Of a stretch of 64,000 nucleotides of DNA, positions 43,531-52,040 are shown piece by piece. Each line of letters begins with the position of its first letter. Position 1 is the stretch's first letter. The DNA is from an uncultured Psychroserpens sp. (GTDB lineage: Bacteria > Bacteroidota > Bacteroidia > Flavobacteriales > Flavobacteriaceae): assembly GCA_947489585.1 (NCBI GenBank), contig CANLEE010000011.1, positions 95,037 to 159,036 of the forward strand, written 5' to 3'. The position numbers and the translations under genes were made by a program. The notes below the pieces were generated by a model. That model was not told the origin of the DNA and searched no databases. It worked only from the letters and a program-made list of their open reading frames with translations.

Positions 43531-44511
43531 TTAATTGTAAGTTGAAGTACTAACTTCAAAATCAGATTCCTTTGCTGCTAAATAGCGTTCAGCATCTAAA
43601 GCAGCCATACAACCTGTTCCAGCTGCAGTAACTGCCTGACGATACACATGATCTGCTGCATCACCAGATACAAAGACACCATCTATATTTGTTTTAGACG
43701 TTCCAGGAACATTGATAATATATCCTGTTTCATCTAAATCTAAAAAGTCTTTAAAAATATCTGTGTTAGGCTTATGACCTATAGCTACAAAAAATCCTGT
43801 CGCAGGAATTTCAAACTTTTCTTCAGTTTTATTATTGTAAGCTCTGACTCCAGTCACTACTTGACCATCACCTAAAACTTCATCTGTTTCAGTATTATAA
43901 AGAATCTCAATATTAGGTGTATTAATAACACGATTAGCCATAATCTTAGATGCTCTAAACTCATCTCTACGAACTAGCATTGTTACTTTAGTACAAAGCT
44001 TAGATAAATAGTGAGCTTCTTCAGCAGCGCTATCTCCTGCACCAACAATTACAACTTCTTGATTTCTGTAAAAGAAGCCATCACACACAGCACATGCTGA
44101 AACTCCTCCTCCAAGCTTTAAATATTTTTGTTCTGATTCTAATCCTAAATATTTAGCAGATGCACCTGTAGATATAATAACCGTTTGGCAATGAATCTCT
44201 TTAGTGTCATTAACCCATACCTTGTGTATATCTCCAGAAAAATCAACTTTAGTAATCCAACCGTCACGAACATCTGTTCCAAAACGTGTCGCTTGGTTTT
44301 GTAATTCTATCATCATTTCTGGACCAGTAATCCCATCAGGATAACCTGGGAAATTCTCGACATCATTTGTTGTTGTTAATTGACCTCCTGGCTGTGTTCC
44401 TTGATAAAGTACAGGAAACATATTAGCTCTTGATGCATATATTGCTGCAGTGTATCCCGCAGGACCTGAACCTATAATAAGGCACTTAACTTGTTCTATT
44501 GTATCAGACAT
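43531..44511 (-). CDS. trxB: Thioredoxin-disulfide reductase
   Basis: A 326-residue FAD/NADPH enzyme that reduces thioredoxin. The ATG at 44511 (MSDTIEQVKCLIIGSGPAG) is chosen; an upstream TTG at 44538 lies within the -7 box. The sequence has GSGPAGYTAAIYASRANM (FAD), the redox-active CAVCDGFFYRNQ (Cys-Ala-Val-Cys), VIVGAGDSAAEEAHYL (NADPH) and VFVSGDAADHVYRQAVTAAG at the end. The length is typical for low-Mr bacterial TrxB. The promoter is TACTTTTG on the minus strand at 44536-44543. It is monocistronic. Confidence 0.95.
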   Translation of the reverse strand: MSDTIEQVKCLIIGSGPAGYTAAIYASRANMFPVLYQGTQPGGQLTTTNDVENFPGYPDGITGPEMMIELQNQATRFGTDVRDGWITKVDFSGDIHKVWVNDTKEIHCQTVIISTGASAKYLGLESEQKYLKLGGGVSACAVCDGFFYRNQEVVIVGAGDSAAEEAHYLSKLCTKVTMLVRRDEFRASKIMANRVINTPNIEILYNTETDEVLGDGQVVTGVRAYNNKTEEKFEIPATGFFVAIGHKPNTDIFKDFLDLDETGYIINVPGTSKTNIDGVFVSGDAADHVYRQAVTAAGTGCMAALDAERYLAAKESDFEVSTSTYN

Positions 44512-44535
44512 ATTTTTTGTTTCAATTTGATTTAG

Positions 44536-44543
44536 CAAAAGTA
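44536..44543 (-). promoter_or_regulatory. -7 promoter box of trxB
   Basis: TACTTTTG (minus strand), 24 bases before the chosen ATG. A second match (TAACTTTG, 44568-44575) lies further upstream and may be an additional promoter. Confidence 0.5.
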
Positions 44544-44613
44544 GGTTTTTTGATTAAAAACTTACATCAAAGTTATTAACAGTTAGAATAGTCATATTGG
44601 GTTTTTCAATATT

Positions 44614-44676
44614 AAAAAAACGAGCCTAAAAACACATTGTAGGTTCCTTATTTTAGAAATACTGCTCGTTTTTTCG
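44614..44676. other. Orphan hairpin in the trxB upstream region
   Basis: AAAAACGAGC (44616-44625) pairs with GCTCGTTTTT (44664-44673) around a 38-base loop that can itself form a CCTA/TAGG stem. T-runs flank it on both strands, so it looks like a terminator in either direction, yet no known transcript ends here: trxB and the 158-residue lipoprotein gene run away from it. It may end a small RNA or be a relic. Confidence 0.3.
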
Positions 44677-44714
44677 TAAATTTAAAGTAATTCATATCTT
44701 AAAATCATCTCATT

Positions 44715-45191
44715 ATGAAAACTGCAATGTTATCACTCCTAATTATGCTGTTGATTTTTTCCTGCAATCAAAAACCTGAAAATGAAGTCAAAGAAACTAA
44801 AACAGAGGTTTCAAAAGTCGCCACATCTAATCCGCTTGAAGGTGCTTGGGAACTTGTTGGCTATTACAACTATATGGACAATAAAGTCATAGATTCTTTT
44901 AACACTAGTGAAGGCTATAGACAAGTAAAAATGTACACCCCAACAAAAGTCATGTGGAGCAAATATATTCCAACAGATTCTTCAGAATGGTTTGGTTACG
45001 GTAGTTACACTGTTAATGGAGAAGAGCTTATTGAAATTCTCGAATACGGATCAGAAATGATGAGTAAAATCATAGAAGAAAAAAAAGAATTCAAGCATGA
45101 ACTGATTATTAATGGCGATACATTTAGTCAAATTGAAATAGATGAAGATGGCAATCGTATATATGCAGAGAATTATAAGCGGATAGAATAA
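44715..45191 (+). CDS. Small lipoprotein, lipocalin-like (DUF4488-like)
   Basis: A 158-residue lipoprotein (MLLIFSC lipobox, Cys17). The mature domain starts NPLEGAWELVGYYNY and continues with beta strands (YRQVKMYTPTKVMWSKYIPT, EWFGYGSYTVNGEELIEIL, HELIINGDTFSQIEIDEDG), as in DUF4488/lipocalin-like proteins of Bacteroidota. Ligand and role are unknown. It is separated from the LytTR gene by 47 bases, which contain a short palindrome at 45202-45219, and the two may be co-transcribed. Confidence 0.75.
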   Translation: MKTAMLSLLIMLLIFSCNQKPENEVKETKTEVSKVATSNPLEGAWELVGYYNYMDNKVIDSFNTSEGYRQVKMYTPTKVMWSKYIPTDSSEWFGYGSYTVNGEELIEILEYGSEMMSKIIEEKKEFKHELIINGDTFSQIEIDEDGNRIYAENYKRIE

Positions 45192-45238
45192 AATGTTTAT
45201 CTTTTAATTCAAATTAAAATTATACGAGCAATTTTAAT

Positions 45239-46003
45239 ATGAAGCATATTAGCTTAAACACTTCTTATAAACATCATAGTATTTTGGGATTGATTATCGG
45301 CCTTTGGCTGGTTATATTTCTAGTCCTTATTGCACCTTTTGATGTCGCTGATTTATCTTTAAAATTACGAATTGAATTATTACCGCCTTACGCTCTTCTC
45401 GTATTTTTTGGCTATATGCTAGGCATTGTTTTTCAGAACATGTTATTCAAAATAGTTAAAGTCTGGAATATATACTTAGAAGGTATAACCATTGCAGTAG
45501 TCTATGTGATTATGGCTTTATTCTGCTATCCGTATTATAAAAGTGAATGGCTCAATGGCGAATTTGATTTTTGGAATTTTATTAAAATCATTTATATTCC
45601 AATAGCTCTAATTATTTTAGTTCTCGTTGTTTTTGGACGCGCTTATCTTAATAAATTACAAGCAAAAAAAACAAACAAGAAAATTCTTCTACATGGCGAC
45701 AATAAAACTGATGTTTTACATATCGACCCAGATAATATTATTTGTATCAGTAGCGCACAAAACTATGTTGAAATATACTATTTAGTACATGGTAAAGTAA
45801 AAAAACAACTCTTAAGAACAACGCTTAAAGATATTCATAAACAAGTAGGTTTATTGATTCAAGTTCATCGATCTCATCTTATTAATCTATCGCATTTCAC
45901 AAAATGGAATAGCACAAATGCTATACTACTTCTAGATTTAGAAATTCCTGTTTCTAAAAAATTCAATGCAGACTTAAAAGAGAAACTAAAATTCGTCCCT
46001 TAG
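45239..46003 (+). CDS. Membrane-bound LytTR DNA-binding regulator
   Basis: A 254-residue protein with four N-terminal transmembrane helices (about 14-135: ILGLIIGLWLVIFLVLIAPF, YALLVFFGYMLGIVFQNML, GITIAVVYVIMALFCYP, IIYIPIALIILVLVVFG) and a C-terminal LytTR domain (about 155-254: ICISSAQNYVEIYYLVHGKV, RTTLKDIHKQVGLLIQVHRS). There is no receiver domain, so it probably responds to a membrane signal directly. It precedes the hydrolase operon at 46095 by 91 bases and may regulate it, which is inference. Confidence 0.85.
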   Translation: MKHISLNTSYKHHSILGLIIGLWLVIFLVLIAPFDVADLSLKLRIELLPPYALLVFFGYMLGIVFQNMLFKIVKVWNIYLEGITIAVVYVIMALFCYPYYKSEWLNGEFDFWNFIKIIYIPIALIILVLVVFGRAYLNKLQAKKTNKKILLHGDNKTDVLHIDPDNIICISSAQNYVEIYYLVHGKVKKQLLRTTLKDIHKQVGLLIQVHRSHLINLSHFTKWNSTNAILLLDLEIPVSKKFNADLKEKLKFVP

Positions 46004-46094
46004 AGCACCATACTCATCCCTAAATTATTATAAACATTATTGTTATTGGTTTTTTGAAATACTTTAGAGGCATAACATTTAAACATTCAAATCC

Positions 46095-47207
46095 ATGAAG
46101 TCTACAGTCACTTTATTTTTATTTTTCTTAATTACCTTTCTAGTTATTGGACAGTCAGCAACAGACGAAAATAAAACTAAGAATAACGAAACGCTTTCTC
46201 CAACCCAATTACTTTCTAATGCCATTGAAAATAAAAAATGTGTTGGTATTTCGGCAGGTTACTCTGTACTAAATCAAAAGCAATGGTCTGGCAGTGATGG
46301 TTATAGCAACAAAGAAGAAAAACATCCTTTTAGTGTAACCACTTTAACTCGAACAGCATCTATATCTAAACCAGTGACCGCAATTGCTATTATGCAATTA
46401 ATAGAAAAAGGTAAATTATCCTTAAATCAATCCCTCAGCGATATTTTACCTAAAGAATTAATTAAAGACAAAGGACATATAACCGTAAAACAAATACTAG
46501 AACATTCTTCTGGTATTGGTGATTATACTTCAAATAAAGAGCGTGAAAACTCTAAAGAATACGAAACGCTCAGCGAGGCCTCTTCAATATTTATGGACAG
46601 AAAATTGAATTTTAAACCTGGGAGTGATTTTAGCTATTCATCATATGGTTATACAATTTTAGGAATTATTATAGAGAACATTTCTGATATGTCATTCGAA
46701 GACTATTTAAAAACAAACATTTTTGATAAAGCCGGAATGATTCATACAAGAATAGAAAAATTTGGTGCTAGTTATTCTAATAAATCTAATCTGTTTCATA
46801 GAAATAGTAGAGGAAAAATTAAAGAAGCCAAGCCAACAAATTTAAGTGATCGAATTCCAGCAGGTGGATTACTTACAACTGTTGAAGACATGTTAAAATT
46901 TGGTGACGCCATCCTGAACGGTACATTAATAAAAGCTGAAACTTTAAATTTAATGGCCAAAGATTCAGGATTAAAGAAAGAAGGAAGTGGCTATGGATTG
47001 GGTTGGTATTTATATGGTAACAATCCAGATTTTGGAAATGTTATTGGTCATACAGGAGGTCAAATAGGTTGTTCTGGTATTTTCTTTTTATTACCAGAAG
47101 CAAAAACAACTACAATTGTATTGTCTAATACTTCTGGTGCCTTGCAAGAAGTTTCAAATATTGGAGTTCAATTGTTTAATATCGCCTTAAATGCAAATAA
47201 AGAGTAA
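46095..47207 (+). CDS. Exported serine hydrolase of the beta-lactamase/PBP-like (class C) family
   Basis: A 370-residue exported enzyme with an N-terminal signal peptide (TLFLFFLITFLVIGQ). The catalytic Ser89-Ile-Ser-Lys92 motif (SxxK) is in TRTASISKPVTA, and KTG-box equivalent HTGG is at VIGHTGGQIG. The middle motif is FSYSSYGYTILG, where YSS stands in place of the usual YxN. Members include AmpC-type beta-lactamases, D-alanyl-D-alanine peptidases and esterases, which cannot be separated here. The stop codon is followed after one base by the start of the Ntn-hydrolase gene. Confidence 0.88.
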   Translation: MKSTVTLFLFFLITFLVIGQSATDENKTKNNETLSPTQLLSNAIENKKCVGISAGYSVLNQKQWSGSDGYSNKEEKHPFSVTTLTRTASISKPVTAIAIMQLIEKGKLSLNQSLSDILPKELIKDKGHITVKQILEHSSGIGDYTSNKERENSKEYETLSEASSIFMDRKLNFKPGSDFSYSSYGYTILGIIIENISDMSFEDYLKTNIFDKAGMIHTRIEKFGASYSNKSNLFHRNSRGKIKEAKPTNLSDRIPAGGLLTTVEDMLKFGDAILNGTLIKAETLNLMAKDSGLKKEGSGYGLGWYLYGNNPDFGNVIGHTGGQIGCSGIFFLLPEAKTTTIVLSNTSGALQEVSNIGVQLFNIALNANKE

Positions 47208-47208
47208 A

Positions 47209-48492
47209 ATGAAAAAAAGAATAAAAGACTTCTTAGCACTGTTAATAGTATTGTTCTGTTTTTACAGTTATAATTTGAATGCCTGCAGCTTTTTCTGCTC
47301 TGCTCGAAATGGTAACGTTTTAATGGCAGGAAATGAAGATTGGCATGATCCCTTTTCTAAAATTTGGACTAGACCAAGTTCATCCGAAAATTATGGTATT
47401 ATCTATTTAGGACATTCAGATTATCAAGCTCAAATTGGCATTAACGAACATGGATTAGCCTTTGATTTTGCAGCTATCAATCAAGTTGAAGGCAAAAACA
47501 ATACAGGGAAAACTAGTTTCTATGGGGACTTATTCTCTGAACTATTAGCAAAATGTAAAACAGTAGATGAGGCCTTAAAATATTTATCTGCTTATAAATT
47601 CCATACACCTTATAGTCAAGCCCTTTTGGTCGATGCAACTGGAAATTCAATTCTTATCAATCAAGATGCAATTATAGAACGAAGAGCAGACTATCAAATC
47701 TCTACTAATTTTAATGCTTGCCAAATTCAGACTAAAAGCTACGATTGTATACGGTATAACATTTTAGATCAATCGCTTTCAGAAAACAATCCCATTTCTG
47801 TGTCGTCATTTAGAACACTCCTAAGTCGTGTGCATCAAGAAGGTACTCACCCTACACAATTCTCATATGTTTTTGATTTAAAAAAAGGAGACATCTATTT
47901 ATATGCATTTCACAATTATGAAAATGTTATAAAACTAAATGTGAAGGATGAACTAGCTAAAGGGTTTTCATTAAGAAACTTAAAGCAATTATTTCCTCCA
48001 TCATTTGAAGAACATTATTTTAGAACACATCATAAAGATTCTTTGAAACAGTCGCTCATAAAAACAGCTTGGGATACTGAAGCTGTTGAAGCTCTAAAAA
48101 TGTATTCAGCTTATGAACTAAAAAACCCAGAAACTGGTAATTACCCATTTATGCTCTGGGATTTGGGTGCTGATATTGTTAAAGAGGTTTGGATAAGAGA
48201 GGCTAAAGGAGTCCCATTTCATTATTGGTGGAGTCCAAAAAACTATATCTCTTGGGCATCCAATAATCCTAAATTGAAAGAAGCACTTAAGATTTTCACC
48301 TTTCTAGAGAACATACCAAAAGATGACCCAAAGCAACAAATTGGGGCTTACGAAATGAAAGCCCTAATTTTTCATATCTTAGATGATAAAGAAAAAGCGA
48401 AGTACTATTTTCTAAAAACTATTGAAGTGTCACCTGAAAATATTGGAAATTATAAGCGTGCAAAATTATTCTATAACAAATTAAAGAATTAA
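47209..48492 (+). CDS. Ntn-hydrolase-like linear amide hydrolase (penicillin acylase/carcinine hydrolase relative)
   Basis: A 427-residue exported protein. The ATG at 47209 follows the previous stop by one base. The signal peptide would end NLNA, leaving Cys26 as the first residue of CSFFCSARNGNVLMAGN, the N-terminal nucleophile of Ntn amidohydrolases. NEDWHDPFSKIW and SDYQAQIGINEHGLAFDFAA follow, as in choloylglycine hydrolase/isopenicillin N acyltransferase-type enzymes. The C-terminal part has TPR-like helices (KAKYYFLKTIEVSPENIGNY). Substrates in the family are N-acyl amides. It pairs with the serine hydrolase and a transglutaminase in one operon. The start overlaps nothing; its stop overlaps the next gene by one base. 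Confidence 0.8.
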   Translation: MKKRIKDFLALLIVLFCFYSYNLNACSFFCSARNGNVLMAGNEDWHDPFSKIWTRPSSSENYGIIYLGHSDYQAQIGINEHGLAFDFAAINQVEGKNNTGKTSFYGDLFSELLAKCKTVDEALKYLSAYKFHTPYSQALLVDATGNSILINQDAIIERRADYQISTNFNACQIQTKSYDCIRYNILDQSLSENNPISVSSFRTLLSRVHQEGTHPTQFSYVFDLKKGDIYLYAFHNYENVIKLNVKDELAKGFSLRNLKQLFPPSFEEHYFRTHHKDSLKQSLIKTAWDTEAVEALKMYSAYELKNPETGNYPFMLWDLGADIVKEVWIREAKGVPFHYWWSPKNYISWASNNPKLKEALKIFTFLENIPKDDPKQQIGAYEMKALIFHILDDKEKAKYYFLKTIEVSPENIGNYKRAKLFYNKLKN

Positions 48493-48857
48493 TGGATTCA
48501 GAACTAATACTAAAACTACTATTTGATACGTTTTCTAACATACGTTATATAGCACTATATAAAGATGGAAAATTGGTAATGAAACAGAAAGAAAATATAA
48601 ACGATAGTTCATCCAACAAGACTGATGAATTTGAAGAATTATTAGTCAATCCAACATTACTCAAACTCACTTCACAACGAGGCAATATTGATTGTGGTGG
48701 ATTAGATTATGTATTGGTTAAATATGGTAACTTTTTTCAATTAATTAAAGCTATTACAAATGGTCATATTTCAATTAGTTTGGATGCAAAAACTGATATA
48801 AATACTATCCCGCACGATATTTTAAACGTTTTGAGAACTACTAATATAATTCACTGA
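48492..48857 (+). CDS. Small protein of unknown function in the hydrolase operon
   Basis: A 121-residue protein without signal peptide or membrane segment, unlike its exported neighbours. It starts MDSELILKLLFDTFSNIRY and alternates short helices and strands (IALYKDGKLVMKQ, LDYVLVKYGNFFQLIKAITN, HISISLDAKTDINTIP). This vaguely recalls the Roadblock/LC7 profilin-like fold, but I do not assign it. It overlaps the previous stop by one base and is 2 bases from the transglutaminase gene. Confidence 0.65.
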   Translation: MDSELILKLLFDTFSNIRYIALYKDGKLVMKQKENINDSSSNKTDEFEELLVNPTLLKLTSQRGNIDCGGLDYVLVKYGNFFQLIKAITNGHISISLDAKTDINTIPHDILNVLRTTNIIH

Positions 48858-48859
48858 AG

Positions 48860-49498
48860 ATGAAGAAAATTATATATACTATTCTAACAATAATAGTAAT
48901 GAATAACCTCATGAATGCTCAAAAGAAAACTGATAGCATATCGCTTTTAGACTTTAATGAAAAACCAAAGTCAATTGCTTTTAGTGATTCATTAGACTAT
49001 CATAATACCATTAAAAATTGGCATTCTATAGAAGATGTACATCAATGGATCGCTTCAAATTTTAGTTACGATTTAGATAGAGCAATGTTATTAGCAAACA
49101 ATAAAAAAACTAAGACAAATTTAGCCATATATAACCCTGAAGAGTTCTGGAAAACTAAAAAAGGAATTTGTGTTGACGTATCAAGATTTGCTTATGAATC
49201 ATTAAAAATGATAGATTCATCTGCTCAAGTAAATTATTTAAAGATTGAATTTGAAGCATTGAATTATAATGGAAGTCAATTCATAAACCATTGGTTAGTT
49301 TCTCTAAAAAAACCAGAAGGTTATTACTTTTTTGCAGATTCAAAAAGACCAAAAAAGTTAGATGGTCCTTATTTACAAGTAAAGAGCTTTATTAACAAAT
49401 ATGAAGCATTTAGACAACGAAAAATTAAGTCGTATTCACTACTAGACTCTTATAAAAAAAGACTTAAGGCTAAGGTTCTCAAAAAAGATAAATCGTAA
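48860..49498 (+). CDS. Exported transglutaminase-like protein
   Basis: A 212-residue protein with signal peptide (MKKIIYTILTIIVMNNLMNAQ). The transglutaminase core has Cys104 in KKGICVDVSRFAYESL, His in FINHWLVSLKKPEGYYFF, and Asp in FADSKRPKKL, the catalytic triad. The family includes transglutaminases and peptidases acting on proteins or peptidoglycan. It is the last gene of the operon (46095-49498). A hairpin with a T-tract on the minus strand follows but serves the tRNA unit instead. Confidence 0.82.
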   Translation: MKKIIYTILTIIVMNNLMNAQKKTDSISLLDFNEKPKSIAFSDSLDYHNTIKNWHSIEDVHQWIASNFSYDLDRAMLLANNKKTKTNLAIYNPEEFWKTKKGICVDVSRFAYESLKMIDSSAQVNYLKIEFEALNYNGSQFINHWLVSLKKPEGYYFFADSKRPKKLDGPYLQVKSFINKYEAFRQRKIKSYSLLDSYKKRLKAKVLKKDKS

Positions 49499-49501
49499 AG
49501 C

Positions 49502-49529
49502 AAAAAAAGCTGAACAAAATGTTCAGCTT
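49502..49529 (-). terminator. Terminator downstream of tRNA-Pro on the minus strand
   Basis: AAGCTGAACA (49507-49516) and TGTTCAGCTT (49520-49529) form a hairpin; on the minus strand it is followed by a run of seven T (49502-49508). In the plus direction there is no T-run. Confidence 0.8.
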
Positions 49530-49536
49530 CAATAGT

Positions 49537-49610
49537 CGGGGTGGCAGGATTCGAACCTGCGACCTCCGCGTCCCAAACGCGGCGCGATAACCGGGCTACG
49601 CTACACCCCG
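49537..49610 (-). tRNA. tRNA-Pro (anticodon UGG)
   Basis: A 74-base cloverleaf on the minus strand. The acceptor arms are CGGGGTG and CACCCCG. The anticodon stem CCGCG/CGCGG encloses the loop TTTGGGA, giving anticodon TGG. The T-arm has the usual GGTTCGAATCC. The CCA end is not encoded. Confidence 0.95.
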
Positions 49611-49648
49611 AATGGTTATCTATATAATAAATTTCAAATGAAATTAGC

Positions 49649-49736
49649 GGAGAGACAGGGATTCGAACCCTGGGTACCTATTTCTAGGTACGACGATTTA
49701 GCAAACCGCTCCTTTCGGCCACTCAGGCACCTCTCC
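49649..49736 (-). tRNA. tRNA-Ser (anticodon GCU)
   Basis: An 88-base tRNA with a long variable arm (TACCTAGAAATAGGTA), as in class II tRNAs. The acceptor stem is GGAGAGG/CCTCTCC-like, and the anticodon loop TTGCTAA gives anticodon GCT. The T-arm is GGGTTCGAATCCC. CCA is not encoded. Confidence 0.95.
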
Positions 49737-49828
49737 GTTGTATATGAACTTTGCAATAAATTGCGGATGCAAATGTAACTTATCATTACAAAGAACGCAA
49801 CTATTTTTTTAACTTTTTTATCAAAAAT

Positions 49829-51874
49829 TTATTCTGGGTACTCGATTCTTAGGTGGAATATGTTGGCTAACTTTGTTTTAAGGACTTTCTTAATCGATTG
49901 TATTTCTTTAAAGGTAATATTTGCATTTAAAAATTGCCCATCCTCCATTTGCTTTGCAATAATACTTTCTACGAATTTATCAATCTTAGTTGTTGTAGGT
50001 TCCTTTAAACTCTTTGATGCAGCTTCTACACTATCACACATCATTAAAATAGCTGTTTCCTTACTAAAAGGTTGTGGCCCTGGATATCTAAAATCGTCTT
50101 CCTTAGTAGCATCATTTAAATCTTTTTCCTTTCTATAAAAATAGTATACCATGCTCGTACCGTGATGTGTTCTAATAAAATCAATAACACGATCAGGTAG
50201 GTTATTTTTTTTTGCAATCTCAATACCATCAAGCACATGGTCAATAATAATTTTTGCGCTTTCACGAGATGATAATTCGTCATGAGGATTAATTCCAGTT
50301 GCTTGATTTTCAGTAAAATAAGTTGGGTTCTTCATTTTACCTATATCATGATACAATGCTCCTACTCTAATAAGCATTGCATTAGCTCCAATTTCATTAG
50401 CAGAAGCTTCAGCTAAATTTGCCACATTTAATGAATGATGAAATGTTCCTGGAGCTTTATTAGATAATTCTTTTAATAATTTTGTATTGGTATCTGAAAG
50501 TTCTAATAATGACACATCTGAAACTAATCCAAAGAGTTTTTCATAGATATAAATAAGTGGCTGAACAAATAATGTAGCTAATCCACCAAGCGCAAATAAC
50601 CCGAAAGTTTTTGGATCTAAATTACTTATATCACCTTCTTGTATGACAAAAAACGCGAAATACGCAATGATATAAATAAGTGTAATTTGACCAACAGATA
50701 TAAATAGATTTGCACGTTTGTATAATTCTGAAACGGTTAAAATAGTTACAATTCCTGCTATAATTTGAAGGAACATGTATTCATAACTATTAGGTACAAT
50801 AAAGCCTAACAACAATACTGTAAGTACGTGTGCAAATAATCCAAGTCTTGCATCAAAAAAAGCTTTTAACACCAACGGAAGAATACATAATGGTACAACA
50901 TACACATACTGAGAATTATAATTAATGACTAAGGTGGTCAATAAAATCATCAGTAGAATATTGAAGAAAATAAAAGTGACTTTAGTATTATCTAAGAATA
51001 CATCCATTCTATATTTCCGAAGAAATAATAATAACATTAATAATGCTAAAGCAACTAATAAGGCATAAGCGAAAATGATTAAATTATAATTAGACTCATT
51101 CCAAACCTGTGACTCATATTCAGCTTGTAGAGATTTTAATTCATCATATTTACTGCCTTCTACAATTTCTCCTTTAGAAATGATAAGTGTCCCTTTTTCA
51201 ATACTACCTCGAACACTTGAAATCGTTTCTAGTTTTTCGTCAAGTGCATTTTGAGTTAAAGAAGAATTAAGGCTTAAATTAGGTTTTATTACATCAAAAA
51301 ACACAGATAAAAATGTAGCATTAAAATTTGCTAAATCATTATTATCTAAAGCGTCTTCTATAATTGGTCTAAAGCCATCTAACTTTGTAAGGTCTGAAAA
51401 TTTTGTTTCATTATACTGTGTATGATCATCTATTAATATAACATTCTTATTTGCATCATATTCGTAGTCTTCATCCAAAACACCAAATTGATAAATTGTA
51501 TTTATCGCAGATTCACCAACTTTAAACAAATTGGGATTTTGAAAGATAATACTATCTGCAAATGAGGTTTTAAATTTTTCAGAATACGCATTAAGAACCG
51601 ATGATTTAACCGAAATATCAATATCAAAATACAAAGCGCTTTTCTCTGAAGCCTCAATACGTTCTTGTTCTATTTCTTCTGAAGACTTCTTAATAGCAAA
51701 ATCAAAAGGGGCCAAAAGTAATTCGGATTGCCATGGCTTTCCTTTATCAAAATCGTATTTAAATTTTCCGCTCTTCGGAAATAAATACACGATTAAGAAT
51801 GTAGTACTTAAAAATAAAAGCACCTTATATAAAAGTGCATGATTTCTATACCATTTATTGATTAAATCACTCAT
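49829..51874 (-). CDS. 7TM-HD phosphodiesterase (PgpH-like, putative c-di-AMP hydrolase)
   Basis: A 681-residue membrane enzyme. One N-terminal helix is followed by an extracytoplasmic 7TMR-HDED domain of about 240 residues and then seven helices (about 260-440, IIFAYALLVALALLMLLLFL and following). The cytoplasmic HD domain has HHSLNVANLAEASANEIG, RVGALYHDIGKMKNPTYF and RTHHGTSMVYYFY. PgpH-type proteins hydrolyse the second messenger c-di-AMP, which affects potassium uptake and cell-wall growth. The two tRNA genes follow it on the same strand, with a terminator only after tRNA-Pro, so read-through is likely. Confidence 0.9.
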   Translation of the reverse strand: MSDLINKWYRNHALLYKVLLFLSTTFLIVYLFPKSGKFKYDFDKGKPWQSELLLAPFDFAIKKSSEEIEQERIEASEKSALYFDIDISVKSSVLNAYSEKFKTSFADSIIFQNPNLFKVGESAINTIYQFGVLDEDYEYDANKNVILIDDHTQYNETKFSDLTKLDGFRPIIEDALDNNDLANFNATFLSVFFDVIKPNLSLNSSLTQNALDEKLETISSVRGSIEKGTLIISKGEIVEGSKYDELKSLQAEYESQVWNESNYNLIIFAYALLVALALLMLLLFLRKYRMDVFLDNTKVTFIFFNILLMILLTTLVINYNSQYVYVVPLCILPLVLKAFFDARLGLFAHVLTVLLLGFIVPNSYEYMFLQIIAGIVTILTVSELYKRANLFISVGQITLIYIIAYFAFFVIQEGDISNLDPKTFGLFALGGLATLFVQPLIYIYEKLFGLVSDVSLLELSDTNTKLLKELSNKAPGTFHHSLNVANLAEASANEIGANAMLIRVGALYHDIGKMKNPTYFTENQATGINPHDELSSRESAKIIIDHVLDGIEIAKKNNLPDRVIDFIRTHHGTSMVYYFYRKEKDLNDATKEDDFRYPGPQPFSKETAILMMCDSVEAASKSLKEPTTTKIDKFVESIIAKQMEDGQFLNANITFKEIQSIKKVLKTKLANIFHLRIEYPE

Positions 51875-52007
51875 TACTACATCTATTTAAACGCATTTAA
51901 ATACAAAAAAACACGTATTCATAAGTTACGTTTACACTTTCAAAAGTAAGAAAATATAATAGAACTCATGTTATTAATTCTAAGCAGTGAATTAATTAAA
52001 AAATGAT

Positions 52008-52015
52008 TAATTTTG
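52008..52015 (+). promoter_or_regulatory. -7 promoter box of the thiolase gene
   Basis: TAATTTTG, a perfect TAnnTTTG match followed by CAGC, 25 bases before the ATG. Confidence 0.5.
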
Positions 52016-52040
52016 CAGCTACAAACAAAATAGATTTAAA

